Below are positions 27,595 through 34,609 of a stretch of DNA of 64,000 nt, one piece after another. The notes under the pieces were generated by a model. It was given only the letters and a program-made list of their open reading frames with translations. It searched no databases and had not been told where the DNA came from. The stretch covers positions 62,001-126,000 of the forward strand of contig NZ_BMPW01000002.1 in assembly GCF_014647795.1 (NCBI RefSeq), in the 5' to 3' direction. Every line of letters starts with the position of its first letter. Position 1 is the first letter of the stretch. Position numbers and translations under genes: made by a program. Source of the stretch: Actinoplanes campanulatus. Its GTDB lineage: Bacteria > Actinomycetota > Actinomycetes > Mycobacteriales > Micromonosporaceae.

Positions 27595-27616
27595 GGTGTT
27601 CGTGGTGGCGGCGCCG

Positions 27617-28360
27617 TCAGGCGGCGACGGGAGCGCGCCGGGCGGTGTGGCGCCAGCGCAGGATGATCGCCGTGGAGAGGACGAAGCTGAACGCGGCCGG
27701 GGCCAGGGTGAGGAAGTTCATCTCGCCGGGGGCGACGACCGCGGCGCCGATCACGGCGTAGGTGACCGTGGACGGGATGGCGGCGATGGTGGTGCCGAGC
27801 AGGTAGCGCTTGCGGCACACGCTGGTGGTGCCGTAGGCGTAGCCGACCAGGCCGAACGGGGCCAGCGGCAGGAAGCGGACCAGCAGGACCGCGGCGAGGC
27901 CGCGACGGTTCAGCCAGCCGTCGAGGCGGGCCAGACGGCTCCCGGCGCGGGCCTGGAGGGCGCCGCGGCCGGCCCAGCGGCCCGCGTAGTAGGTGGCGAC
28001 CGCGGCGATCACCGCGGCGGCCAGGGCGGCCGCGGATCCGGTGACGGCGCCGAGCAGGGCGCCGCAGGTCATCGTGATCAGGGTCCGCGGGACGAGCACC
28101 GACAGCAGCATGCCGCCGAGGAACGCCACCGCGAACACGGCGCTCGGGCCCATGGCGGACAGGGTGTCGGCGATGTCCCGGAGCGGCAGCACGGCGGCGA
28201 GGCCGGCGAGAGCGCCGACCCCGGCGCCGAGCAGGGAGAACCGGATCAGACGGCGCTTCCACGCCACCGGAGTGGGAGCGGTGGGGGCGGCAGCGTGGTC
28301 AATGGCCTGAGGGTCCGCGGAGATTTCAGTGCCCCGCGGGTCGATCAGGTTGTCGGTCAT
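27617..28360 (-). CDS. TVP38/TMEM64 (VTT, DedA-like) family membrane protein
   Basis: 247 residues. A polar N-terminus of about 35 residues precedes five to six hydrophobic segments. The VTT-domain signature is visible as LVRFLPLAPFGLVGYAYG, together with GALLGAVTGSAAALAAAVIA. Proteins of this superfamily move or flip lipids or have undefined envelope roles. Located 50 bases after gatD on the same strand, so it may be the third gene of a murT-gatD-VTT transcript, but no functional link is known to me. Confidence 0.88.
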   Translation of the reverse strand: MTDNLIDPRGTEISADPQAIDHAAAPTAPTPVAWKRRLIRFSLLGAGVGALAGLAAVLPLRDIADTLSAMGPSAVFAVAFLGGMLLSVLVPRTLITMTCGALLGAVTGSAAALAAAVIAAVATYYAGRWAGRGALQARAGSRLARLDGWLNRRGLAAVLLVRFLPLAPFGLVGYAYGTTSVCRKRYLLGTTIAAIPSTVTYAVIGAAVVAPGEMNFLTLAPAAFSFVLSTAIILRWRHTARRAPVAA

Positions 28361-28410
28361 GCAGGCCTACCGCCCCAACTGTCGTCGTTTCAGGACTCGG
28401 TGGTGCCGGT

Positions 28411-29127
28411 CTATACCGCCGGGCTCGCCGCGGCGAGCCGTTCGTTCCGGAGGCGCTCGCTCCAGGTGTCGTCGAGGGGCGTGAGCCTATCCGCCCCGGT
28501 GGACCAGCGAAGGAGCAGATCGGCTATCGCCGGGTTGCGGGCCAGCGCCGGGCCGTGCGAATACGTCCCCAGGATCTTGCCCGCCCAGGCGCCCTCGGTC
28601 TGGCCGTCGTTGCCGATGCCGCCGGTCACCCGGGCGAGTGGTGCGGCGTGCGCGCCCAGATGGGTACGCCCGCCGTGGTTCTCGAATCCGGTCAGTGGAG
28701 GCAGGCCGAGTCGTGGGTCGATGTCACCGCGCAACTCGCCGACCGCCCGGGTCTCGCCCCGGTCGGAGGTGATGTCGAGCAGTCCCAGCCCGGCGCACTT
28801 GGCCCCCTTGGCATAGAACGAGTGACCGAGAAGCTGGTAACCCGCGCAGATGGAGAGGATCGCGGCGCCCTGGTTGACCGCCTGGTGCAGGCCACCGTCG
28901 GCGAGCAGGCGCTGAGCCGCCAGTGCCTGGGGGCCGTCCTCGCCGCCGCCGATCAGGTAGATGTCGGCGCTGTTCGGCATCCGCTGGTCGGACCGGACCT
29001 CGTAGGTCTCCACCGGGATGCCGCGGTCGGCGGCCCGGCGGGCGAGGATGAGCAGGTTGCCCCGGTCGCCGTACGTCGACAGCAGATCCGGGTAGATCCA
29101 CACGATCCGCAGGGACTCAGTTGACAC
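28411..29127 (-). CDS. gatD: GatD, glutaminase subunit of lipid II isoglutaminyl synthase
   Basis: 238 residues of a class I (triad) glutamine amidotransferase: nucleophile C94 in SICAGYQLLG and H191 in GTYSHGP. It belongs to the CobB/CobQ-like branch that includes GatD. GatD releases ammonia from glutamine and MurT uses it to amidate the D-Glu of the lipid II stem. The start is GTG at 29127, 11 bases inside the murT coding region, so the subunits are translationally coupled. Confidence 0.93.
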   Translation of the reverse strand: MSTESLRIVWIYPDLLSTYGDRGNLLILARRAADRGIPVETYEVRSDQRMPNSADIYLIGGGEDGPQALAAQRLLADGGLHQAVNQGAAILSICAGYQLLGHSFYAKGAKCAGLGLLDITSDRGETRAVGELRGDIDPRLGLPPLTGFENHGGRTHLGAHAAPLARVTGGIGNDGQTEGAWAGKILGTYSHGPALARNPAIADLLLRWSTGADRLTPLDDTWSERLRNERLAAASPAV

Positions 29128-30349
29128 GGTCCAACTCCGCTCGAATGTCCTGGAACGCCGTGTAGTTGGCGATCACCTCGAGGCGGCCGGGCGGAACGGA
29201 CCGCAGCGCCTCGTCGAAACTGTTTACGTGCCGGAAGGGCACGTGGTTCACCTGGAGGCGGACCGCCAGGTCGAACGCCCGGTCACCGGTGATCAGCACC
29301 GGCCGGTCGCGCAGCGGCGAGAAATCAACGTCGTAGAGCCACGACGTGTCCAGGCCGTCGGGGTCGCGGGCGTTGATGGAGAGCAGTGTCGGCGCCTGGT
29401 CGGCCATGTCGAAGGCCTCCAGCCAGCTTGCCGGGTTCTTCGCCAGCAACAAGCGGATGTTGCGGCCGTCACGGTCGACCTGTGCATACCGTCCGGCGAT
29501 CGACGCCACCCGGGAGAGCCGGGGGAGCGCCTCTATCGGGCGGACCCCGAACTCGCCGGCCACGGCCAGCGCGGTGGCGGCGTTACCGATGTTCACCCGG
29601 CCGGGCAGCTGGAGTTTCACCAGGTGCCAGTCGCCGCGGGGATCGATCACGCCCTCGTCCTCGACCACCCACTGCGGGCGCGGGCGGCGCAGCGGGCAGC
29701 CGGTGCACCACCAGTCGCCGCCGGACCGCTCGATCGGGTGGCCGCTCTCCGGGCAGACGAACGAGTCGTCGTGCCAGCGCTGGCCGGCGCTGAACCAGGT
29801 GGTCTGCGGGCTGCTGCTGGCCGCCCACACCACCATCGGGTCGTCGGCGTTGGCGACCACCCGGATGTCGGGGTGGCCGGCCAGCGTGGTCTTCCACAGC
29901 TGCGCCATCATGGCCACCTCCTTCGCCCGGTCGAGCTGGTCGCGGGAGAGGTTGAGCAGGGCCACCACCTTGGGCCGGGTCTGGTCGATGACCTGGGGCA
30001 GGTAGTGCTCGTCCACCTCCAGCACGGCGAACGGGGTGTGCCCCTCCTTCGCCAGCGCCGAGGTGTGGCCGGTCGGCATGTTGGCGCCGAACGAGTTGGT
30101 GGCGACCCGGCCGAGCACGCCGACGGCGGCCGCGGTGAGCCGGGTCGTGGTGGTCTTGCCGTTGGTGCCGGAGACCAGCGCGACGGCGCGGCCCGACGCG
30201 AGGTGGGCGAGGAGATCGGGGTCGATCTTCAGACCGATCCAGCCACCGATCACCGAGCCGTCGCCGCGACCGGCGGCCCTGGAGAGCGCGGCCGCGGTCT
30301 TCGACACGGAGGTCGCGACCTTGGCGATGAGAGGCATTCCGTCCGTCAC
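29117..30349 (-). CDS. murT: MurT, ligase subunit of lipid II isoglutaminyl synthase
   Basis: 410 residues. Mur-ligase ATP site SGTNGKTTTTRLTAAAV, then the NLSRDQLDRAKEV and NADDP motifs and the C-terminal YTAFQDIR end (DUF1727) that meets GatD. The zinc-ribbon insertion reads FVCPESGHPIERSGGDWWCT then GC: three cysteines, with serine where the second cysteine of the ribbon is expected. The start GTG 30349 was chosen because TACCCT lies seven bases upstream; ATG 30337 is the alternative. Amidation of D-Glu to D-iGln is needed for efficient cross-linking in many Gram-positives. Confidence 0.93.
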   Translation of the reverse strand: MTDGMPLIAKVATSVSKTAAALSRAAGRGDGSVIGGWIGLKIDPDLLAHLASGRAVALVSGTNGKTTTTRLTAAAVGVLGRVATNSFGANMPTGHTSALAKEGHTPFAVLEVDEHYLPQVIDQTRPKVVALLNLSRDQLDRAKEVAMMAQLWKTTLAGHPDIRVVANADDPMVVWAASSSPQTTWFSAGQRWHDDSFVCPESGHPIERSGGDWWCTGCPLRRPRPQWVVEDEGVIDPRGDWHLVKLQLPGRVNIGNAATALAVAGEFGVRPIEALPRLSRVASIAGRYAQVDRDGRNIRLLLAKNPASWLEAFDMADQAPTLLSINARDPDGLDTSWLYDVDFSPLRDRPVLITGDRAFDLAVRLQVNHVPFRHVNSFDEALRSVPPGRLEVIANYTAFQDIRAELDRVN

Positions 30350-30356
30350 GCCAGCG

Positions 30357-30362
30357 AGGGTA
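30357..30362 (-). promoter_or_regulatory. -10 element of murT-gatD, leaderless start
   Basis: On the minus strand TACCCT is followed by seven bases and GTG 30349, with no ribosome-binding site. Confidence 0.5.
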
Positions 30363-30682
30363 CCGGACGCGAAGGTTACGTCGAGTTGCCAGACGGTCAA
30401 GATCACCGACCACTTCGGCTTTTCCGAGGTCCGGACGATTCGGACGTGCTCCCAACAGGGTGACGGACTTTTTCTGTGTCCTGATTCACCCGTAACCCTC
30501 GACCGAGCGTTATTAGATAGGCACATTGCGTAGCGGCATTTGTCTCGCCGAGGTAACAAATTGGACAGCGCCAAATATGCCAAACACGGAGAGTCATCAA
30601 TGTGGCGCTGACGATCATGGCCGAATTCAGGTACCAAAGATTCGCCGGCGGCACACCGCCCGCCGGCCGCACCGGACCGGTT
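30363..30682 (+). promoter_or_regulatory. AT-richer upstream region of the riboswitch-controlled hydrolase gene
   Basis: About 320 bases without a gene. The stretch 30490-30620 is much richer in A and T than the rest of the window. It contains TTATTAGATAGG at about 30510 and TTGGACAGCGCCAAATATG further on, so one or more promoters for the downstream gene probably lie here. Exact boxes cannot be assigned. Confidence 0.4.
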
Positions 30683-30902
30683 CACGCCGAGCCCTGCCCC
30701 GGACCGGACGGTGCGACACCGCAGTTGGCCAGACCACGACAAGGCAATCGGGGGCAGGGACGGGGGACCCATTTCTGGTCTCTCCCGCGCCACCCGGCTT
30801 CCACGGGTGACGGAGCCGGGAGCGACCTCGGGGTGAAGCCGCACCCACCCGCGGCCGGGCATGCCTTCCCGCCCGAACCCGACAGCTAACCTCGCAGGCG
30901 TG
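30683..30902 (+). ncRNA. c-di-AMP riboswitch (ydaO/yuaA motif)
   Basis: Conserved ydaO blocks appear in order: CGGGGGACCCA at about 30751, GGGGTGAAGCC at about 30829, and the highly conserved end CCCGAACCCGACAGCTAACC just before 30891. The closing P1 stem is CACGCC (30683-30688) with GGCGTG (30897-30902). A second stem pairs GCCCTGCCCC with GGGGGCAGGG. The motif binds cyclic di-AMP and usually turns off cell-wall hydrolase or osmolyte genes; here it precedes an NlpC/P60 hydrolase. The gene's GGAGGG lies directly after P1, so translation could also be affected. Confidence 0.87.
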
Positions 30903-30921
30903 CCGGAGGGATCTCTTTACC

Positions 30922-31734
30922 GTGCACGAACACAGTTCGCGCCGGCGTCGTCGCACGTCCGTCGGCACCGGTACCGTCGCACTGTCCCTGGGGCTCTGCC
31001 TCTGCGCCGGCCAGTTGGTCGCCGCATCACCGGCGGCGGCCGCGACCGCCACCGTCACCCCGGTCACCGCCAGTGCGGCAGCCGCGAAGATCACGCCCCA
31101 GATCGCCACGAAGGCCAGCACCCGTAGCCTGGCCTGGGGCTCCACTCTCAAGGTCACCGCCAAGGTGATCGACCCGGCCACCGGCCAGGTCGCCAAGGGC
31201 ACGGTCCGTCTCCAGGGCTGGAGCAACGGCGCCTGGCGTACCTGGGACACCGACACCGTCAAGGGCGGCGCGGTCACGCTGACCGCGAAGCCGACCAAGA
31301 CGGTGTGGGTCCGGACTCTGTTCACCGGGACCGGGTACAACCAGCAGGCCACCAACAAGATGAAGGTCACGGTCCGCGCCAGTGGCGCCAAGGTCCTGGC
31401 CGAGGCCAAGAAGCACAAGGGCGCGCTGTACCTGTTCGGTGCGGCCGGCCCGAAGCGCTTCGACTGCTCGGGCTTCACCAAGTACGTCTACAAGAAGGCG
31501 GCCGGCAAGAGCCTGCCGCACAAGGCGAACTCGCAGCAGAAGTACGGCAAGTCCGTCTCGAAGAGCAACAAGCGGATCGGCGACCTGATCATCTTCCGCA
31601 ACGGGTCGTACGGCTACCACGCCGGGATCTACGCCGGGAACGGCTACGTCTACGACTCGCCGCACAGCGGGGCCCGGGTCGGCAAGCACAAGATCTGGAA
31701 CAAGAACTACGTGGTGCGGCGCCTCGTCGCCTAG
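30922..31734 (+). CDS. Secreted NlpC/P60 family peptidoglycan hydrolase
   Basis: 270 residues from GTG 30922 with GGAGGG eleven bases upstream. An N-terminal signal peptide (RRRRR, then a hydrophobic core, cleavage near ASPAAAA) is followed by an Ig-like domain (about 55-150, KGTVRLQGWSNGAWRTW) and a C-terminal NlpC/P60 domain. The catalytic residues are C182 (RFDCSGF), H233 (YGYHAGIYAG) and H248 (DSPHSG). The family cleaves peptide bonds in peptidoglycan stems. Control by the c-di-AMP riboswitch fits its role as a potentially dangerous wall hydrolase. Two hairpins follow the stop. Confidence 0.93.
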   Translation: MHEHSSRRRRRTSVGTGTVALSLGLCLCAGQLVAASPAAAATATVTPVTASAAAAKITPQIATKASTRSLAWGSTLKVTAKVIDPATGQVAKGTVRLQGWSNGAWRTWDTDTVKGGAVTLTAKPTKTVWVRTLFTGTGYNQQATNKMKVTVRASGAKVLAEAKKHKGALYLFGAAGPKRFDCSGFTKYVYKKAAGKSLPHKANSQQKYGKSVSKSNKRIGDLIIFRNGSYGYHAGIYAGNGYVYDSPHSGARVGKHKIWNKNYVVRRLVA

Positions 31735-31763
31735 GGCCCGTAGTAGTAGTAAGGAACAGCGCG

Positions 31764-31796
31764 GTGGGGTGTGACCCGGTTCGGGTCACACCCCAC
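31764..31796 (+). terminator. Perfect 15-bp hairpin after the NlpC/P60 gene
   Basis: GTGGGGTGTGACCCG at 31764-31778 pairs perfectly with 31782-31796 around a three-base loop. There is no U-tract. It lies 30 bases past the stop. Confidence 0.75.
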
Positions 31797-31818
31797 AGGC
31801 GTCTCCACATTCCTCCAC

Positions 31819-31853
31819 ACACCCGCCCTCAACGCTCCGGGGGCGGGTGTTTT
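31819..31853 (+). terminator. Second terminator after the NlpC/P60 gene
   Basis: ACACCCGCCC at 31819-31828 pairs perfectly with 31841-31850 and is followed by TTTC. It separates the hydrolase gene from the mraZ promoter. Confidence 0.7.
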
Positions 31854-31980
31854 CGTACCCGGAGCGCCCGATGTCGGAAACCGGACGGGGTTGATCATGC
31901 GCTGGGCCCTCCACTCCACTCCACCACCTGTGAACAGGGGTTTCGTCCGCGAAAAGGCCTCGCGAGCGATCGCTTTCGGG

Positions 31981-32020
31981 TTGCAGGTGGAGGGAAGTGG
32001 AGTAGAGTGGGGCGCAGTGG
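31981..32020 (+). promoter_or_regulatory. mraZ promoter embedded in four MraZ-type GTGG repeats
   Basis: -35 TTGCAG at 31981-31986, a 16-base spacer and -10 TAGAGT at 32003-32008. GTGG occurs at 31987, 31997, 32007 and 32017, exactly ten bases apart, so all four lie on one face of the helix and cover the core promoter. MraZ is known to bind short G-rich direct repeats with 10-bp period upstream of its own gene, so autorepression of the dcw cluster is the natural reading. Confidence 0.85.
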
Positions 32021-32119
32021 CAGGGGCGGAGGAGCGCAGCCGGACCTGCCGGCCCGAGTTGACAGGCGGTCCACTCCCTCCGCGAAGGAGCGGGCGCCAC
32101 GGCAAAGGGGTGGGGGCCG

Positions 32120-32551
32120 ATGTTCCTCGGCACGCACACTCCGCGCCTCGACGAGAAGGGCCGGCTGATCCTCCCGGCGAAGTTCCGTGATGAGCTGGCG
32201 GGAGGTGTCGTGATCACGAAGGGGCAGGAACGCTGTCTTTACGTGTTCCCGATGCCGGAGTTCCAGCGCATCGCCGGCCAGCTCCGTGAGGCGCCGGTGA
32301 CGAACAAGGCGGCCCGGGCATACAGCCGGGTGTTCTTCGCCAGTGCGCATGACGAGGTGCCCGACAGGCAAGGCAGAGTGACCATTCCTGCCCATTTGCG
32401 GGAGTATGCCAGTCTTGGTCGCGATCTGGTGGTGATCGGCGCGAGCACCCGGGTCGAGATCTGGGACAAGCAGTCCTGGGATGACTACCTCTCGGCGAGC
32501 GAGGAAGAGTTCGCCGGCATCGAGGAGGGGGTGCTGCCCGGCGGACTGTAG
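32120..32551 (+). CDS. mraZ: MraZ, transcriptional regulator of the dcw cluster
   Basis: 143 residues with two SpoVT/AbrB-like halves, each with the family DxKGR pattern: [18 protein letters not shown] at the start and [16 protein letters not shown] in the middle. MraZ forms ring-shaped oligomers that bind direct repeats at its own promoter. The start is ATG with GGGGTGGGGG upstream. The mRNA leader is about 100 bases. First gene of the division and cell-wall cluster. Confidence 0.96.
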   Translation: MFLGTHTPRLDEKGRLILPAKFRDELAGGVVITKGQERCLYVFPMPEFQRIAGQLREAPVTNKAARAYSRVFFASAHDEVPDRQGRVTIPAHLREYASLGRDLVVIGASTRVEIWDKQSWDDYLSASEEEFAGIEEGVLPGGL

Positions 32552-32592
32552 GGCGTGGCACTCGGTGGGCCGCCGCGACGGCCCGGATCGTC

Positions 32593-32736
32593 CGAGGGTT
32601 GTTCACGACCTTCCGTGAGTAGCGGATCGGGTGACGGTGAGGCTCCGGTCTCCACCGTCGTGAACAATCCTCGATGCCGCCGTACTGCGAGATCTCCAGC
32701 CGCTCCCGCTCCTGGCGCCTCTTCCCCGGCGCCAGG
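32593..32736 (+). other. Structured spacer between mraZ and rsmH
   Basis: The spacer (32552-32873) holds no gene. CGAGGGTTGTTCACGAC at 32593-32609 is inverted at 32657-32673 with 16 of 17 pairs, enclosing 47 bases that can fold further. CCTGGCGCC at 32711-32719 pairs perfectly with 32728-32736. The arms are far less GC-rich than a chance hairpin here. A terminator/antiterminator or a processed RNA controlling flow from mraZ into the cluster is possible. Confidence 0.6.
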
Positions 32737-32873
32737 CGTGTGTCCGGAGCCGGTTCACCGGCGTCGGACAGAGCGGATGGGGATCTGGCGGTACGGAGGG
32801 CGGACCGGGCCGGAACGGCAGTAACTGAACAACCGGGTGAGACGCGGACGGGTAAGGCAACTTGGGGGGCGAC

Positions 32874-33956
32874 ATGGGGGAGCCGCGGGGCACACACGTG
32901 CCGGTGCTGCTCGAGCGCTGCGTTGAACTGCTCGCTCCCGCTCTGGAGTTGCCGGGCGCCGTCCACGTCGATTTCACGCTGGGTCTGGGCGGGCACGCCG
33001 AAGCGGTCCTGGAGCGGTTTCCGGACGTGGTCCTGGTCGGACTCGACCGGGACACCGAGGCGCTGGCGCACGCGCGGCACCGCCTCATCCGGTTCGGCGA
33101 CCGGACTCGTCTGGTGCACGCCGTCTACGACGAACTGCCCCGGGTTCTCGCCGAGCTGGACATCCCGGCGATCCACAGCGGACTGTTCGACCTCGGGGTG
33201 TCCTCGTTGCAGCTGGACGAGGCGGACCGCGGGTTCGCGTACGCGCAGGACGCCCCACTGGACATGCGGATGGACCAGTCCCGCGGGGTGACCGCCGAGG
33301 AGATCGTCAACGAGTACGCGCCGGGTGAGCTGGTGCGCATCCTGCGGCAGTACGGCGAGGAGAAGTTCGCGCCGCGGGTCGTCTCGTCGATCGTGCGCGA
33401 GCGGGCGAAGGGCCGGATCACGTCGACCGCCCGTCTGGCCGAGCTGGTGAAGGACGCCATCCCGGCCGCCGCGCGGCGAACGGGTGGAAATCCGGCAAAA
33501 AGGACATTTCAGGCACTACGCATTGAGGTGAACGGCGAGCTGGAAGTGCTCGAGCGAGCGGTTCCTGCTGCTTTGGACGTGTTGGCGCCCAAGGGGCGTC
33601 TTGTGGTGATGAGTTATCAATCGTTGGAGGACAGGATCGTCAAGCGCGAACTCACCGCGAGGTCGCGCAGTACCGGGCCGGTCGACCTTCCGGTCGAACT
33701 GCCCGGGACCGGTCCCAGTCTGCGGCTGCTGACCCGTGGGTCCGAGCCGCCCAGCGAGGCGGAGGTGGCGGAGAACCCGAGGGCGGCCTCGGTGAAGCTG
33801 CGCGCCGTGGAACGGATCGACGAGCAGGAGCAGAGCCGTAAGCACAACCAGGCAGTCGGGGCGGTCCGCGAACGGCCCCGGATGTCTACAACTCGCGGGG
33901 GACGAGGGCGGTTACGCCCGGGGGCGAACGAGGTAGAGGGGGAGGGACGAGCATGA
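32874..33956 (+). CDS. rsmH: 16S rRNA (cytosine1402-N4)-methyltransferase RsmH (MraW)
   Basis: 360 residues from ATG 32874 ([20 protein letters not shown]), with GGGGGG four bases upstream; a TTG at 32862 is less likely. SAM-binding and family motifs: [48 protein letters not shown] and the later [19 protein letters not shown]. It methylates C1402 of 16S rRNA in the ribosomal P site. The stop overlaps the ftsL-like start (ATGA). Confidence 0.96.
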   Translation: MGEPRGTHVPVLLERCVELLAPALELPGAVHVDFTLGLGGHAEAVLERFPDVVLVGLDRDTEALAHARHRLIRFGDRTRLVHAVYDELPRVLAELDIPAIHSGLFDLGVSSLQLDEADRGFAYAQDAPLDMRMDQSRGVTAEEIVNEYAPGELVRILRQYGEEKFAPRVVSSIVRERAKGRITSTARLAELVKDAIPAAARRTGGNPAKRTFQALRIEVNGELEVLERAVPAALDVLAPKGRLVVMSYQSLEDRIVKRELTARSRSTGPVDLPVELPGTGPSLRLLTRGSEPPSEAEVAENPRAASVKLRAVERIDEQEQSRKHNQAVGAVRERPRMSTTRGGRGRLRPGANEVEGEGRA

Positions 33957-34603
33957 GCGAGCGATCCGAAGCGCCGCGGCCGGGGGGCCGATCGGCGCAA
34001 CCGCGCGACAACGCCGGGGTGAGCCGCGATGCCGAGACCGGGCGCAACGGTGTGCGGGGGGCACGCCGGTCGTCCGGGAGTTCCGACACGCGCCGGTCAG
34101 GGATCCGGGGCCGGAGCGCGGGTAAGCCGGCTGCTTCGGTCGACGGAGCCACCGCGCTGAACATCGAGGTGACCGGCGACGCGCCGCCGATCACGGGCCG
34201 CGCCCGGCTGTGGGTCGCGCCGCCGCTGCCGATCCGCGCGCCACGGGCCACCTTCGCGGCGGCCGTGATCGCCGTGGTCCTGGTCGGTGTGGTCGGCATC
34301 CTGCTGATCAACACCAAGACCGTGGAGCGGTCCTTCCGGCTCGACGCGCTCCGCAAGGAGAAGGTGGCGCTCGACAAGCAGCAGCAGGAGCTGGACCGGC
34401 AGCTGGTCGAGAAGTCCGGTCCGGGCAGCCTGGCCGCGGCGGCCCGCCGGCTCGGTCTGGTGCCGGCCGACTCGCCCGCGGTGATCTGGCTGCCGGAGGG
34501 CACCATCGTCCGGACGCCGGTGCCGGGCAAGGGCGACCGGCCCCCGACCGCGTCGGATGACCTGAGCCGGGCGGGCACGCCGTCCGCGGGCGCCGGGGAG
34601 TAG
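33953..34603 (+). CDS. FtsL-like septal membrane protein
   Basis: 216 residues. A long basic, disordered cytoplasmic N-terminus (about 95 residues) leads to one transmembrane helix ([19 protein letters not shown]) and a short extracytoplasmic coiled coil ([20 protein letters not shown]), then a Pro-rich tail. Topology, size and position between rsmH and ftsI are those of FtsL, which joins FtsQ and DivIC in the divisome. FtsL is poorly conserved in sequence, so position and topology carry the call. Confidence 0.8.
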   Translation: MSERSEAPRPGGRSAQPRDNAGVSRDAETGRNGVRGARRSSGSSDTRRSGIRGRSAGKPAASVDGATALNIEVTGDAPPITGRARLWVAPPLPIRAPRATFAAAVIAVVLVGVVGILLINTKTVERSFRLDALRKEKVALDKQQQELDRQLVEKSGPGSLAAAARRLGLVPADSPAVIWLPEGTIVRTPVPGKGDRPPTASDDLSRAGTPSAGAGE

Positions 34604-34609
34604 GCCGGC

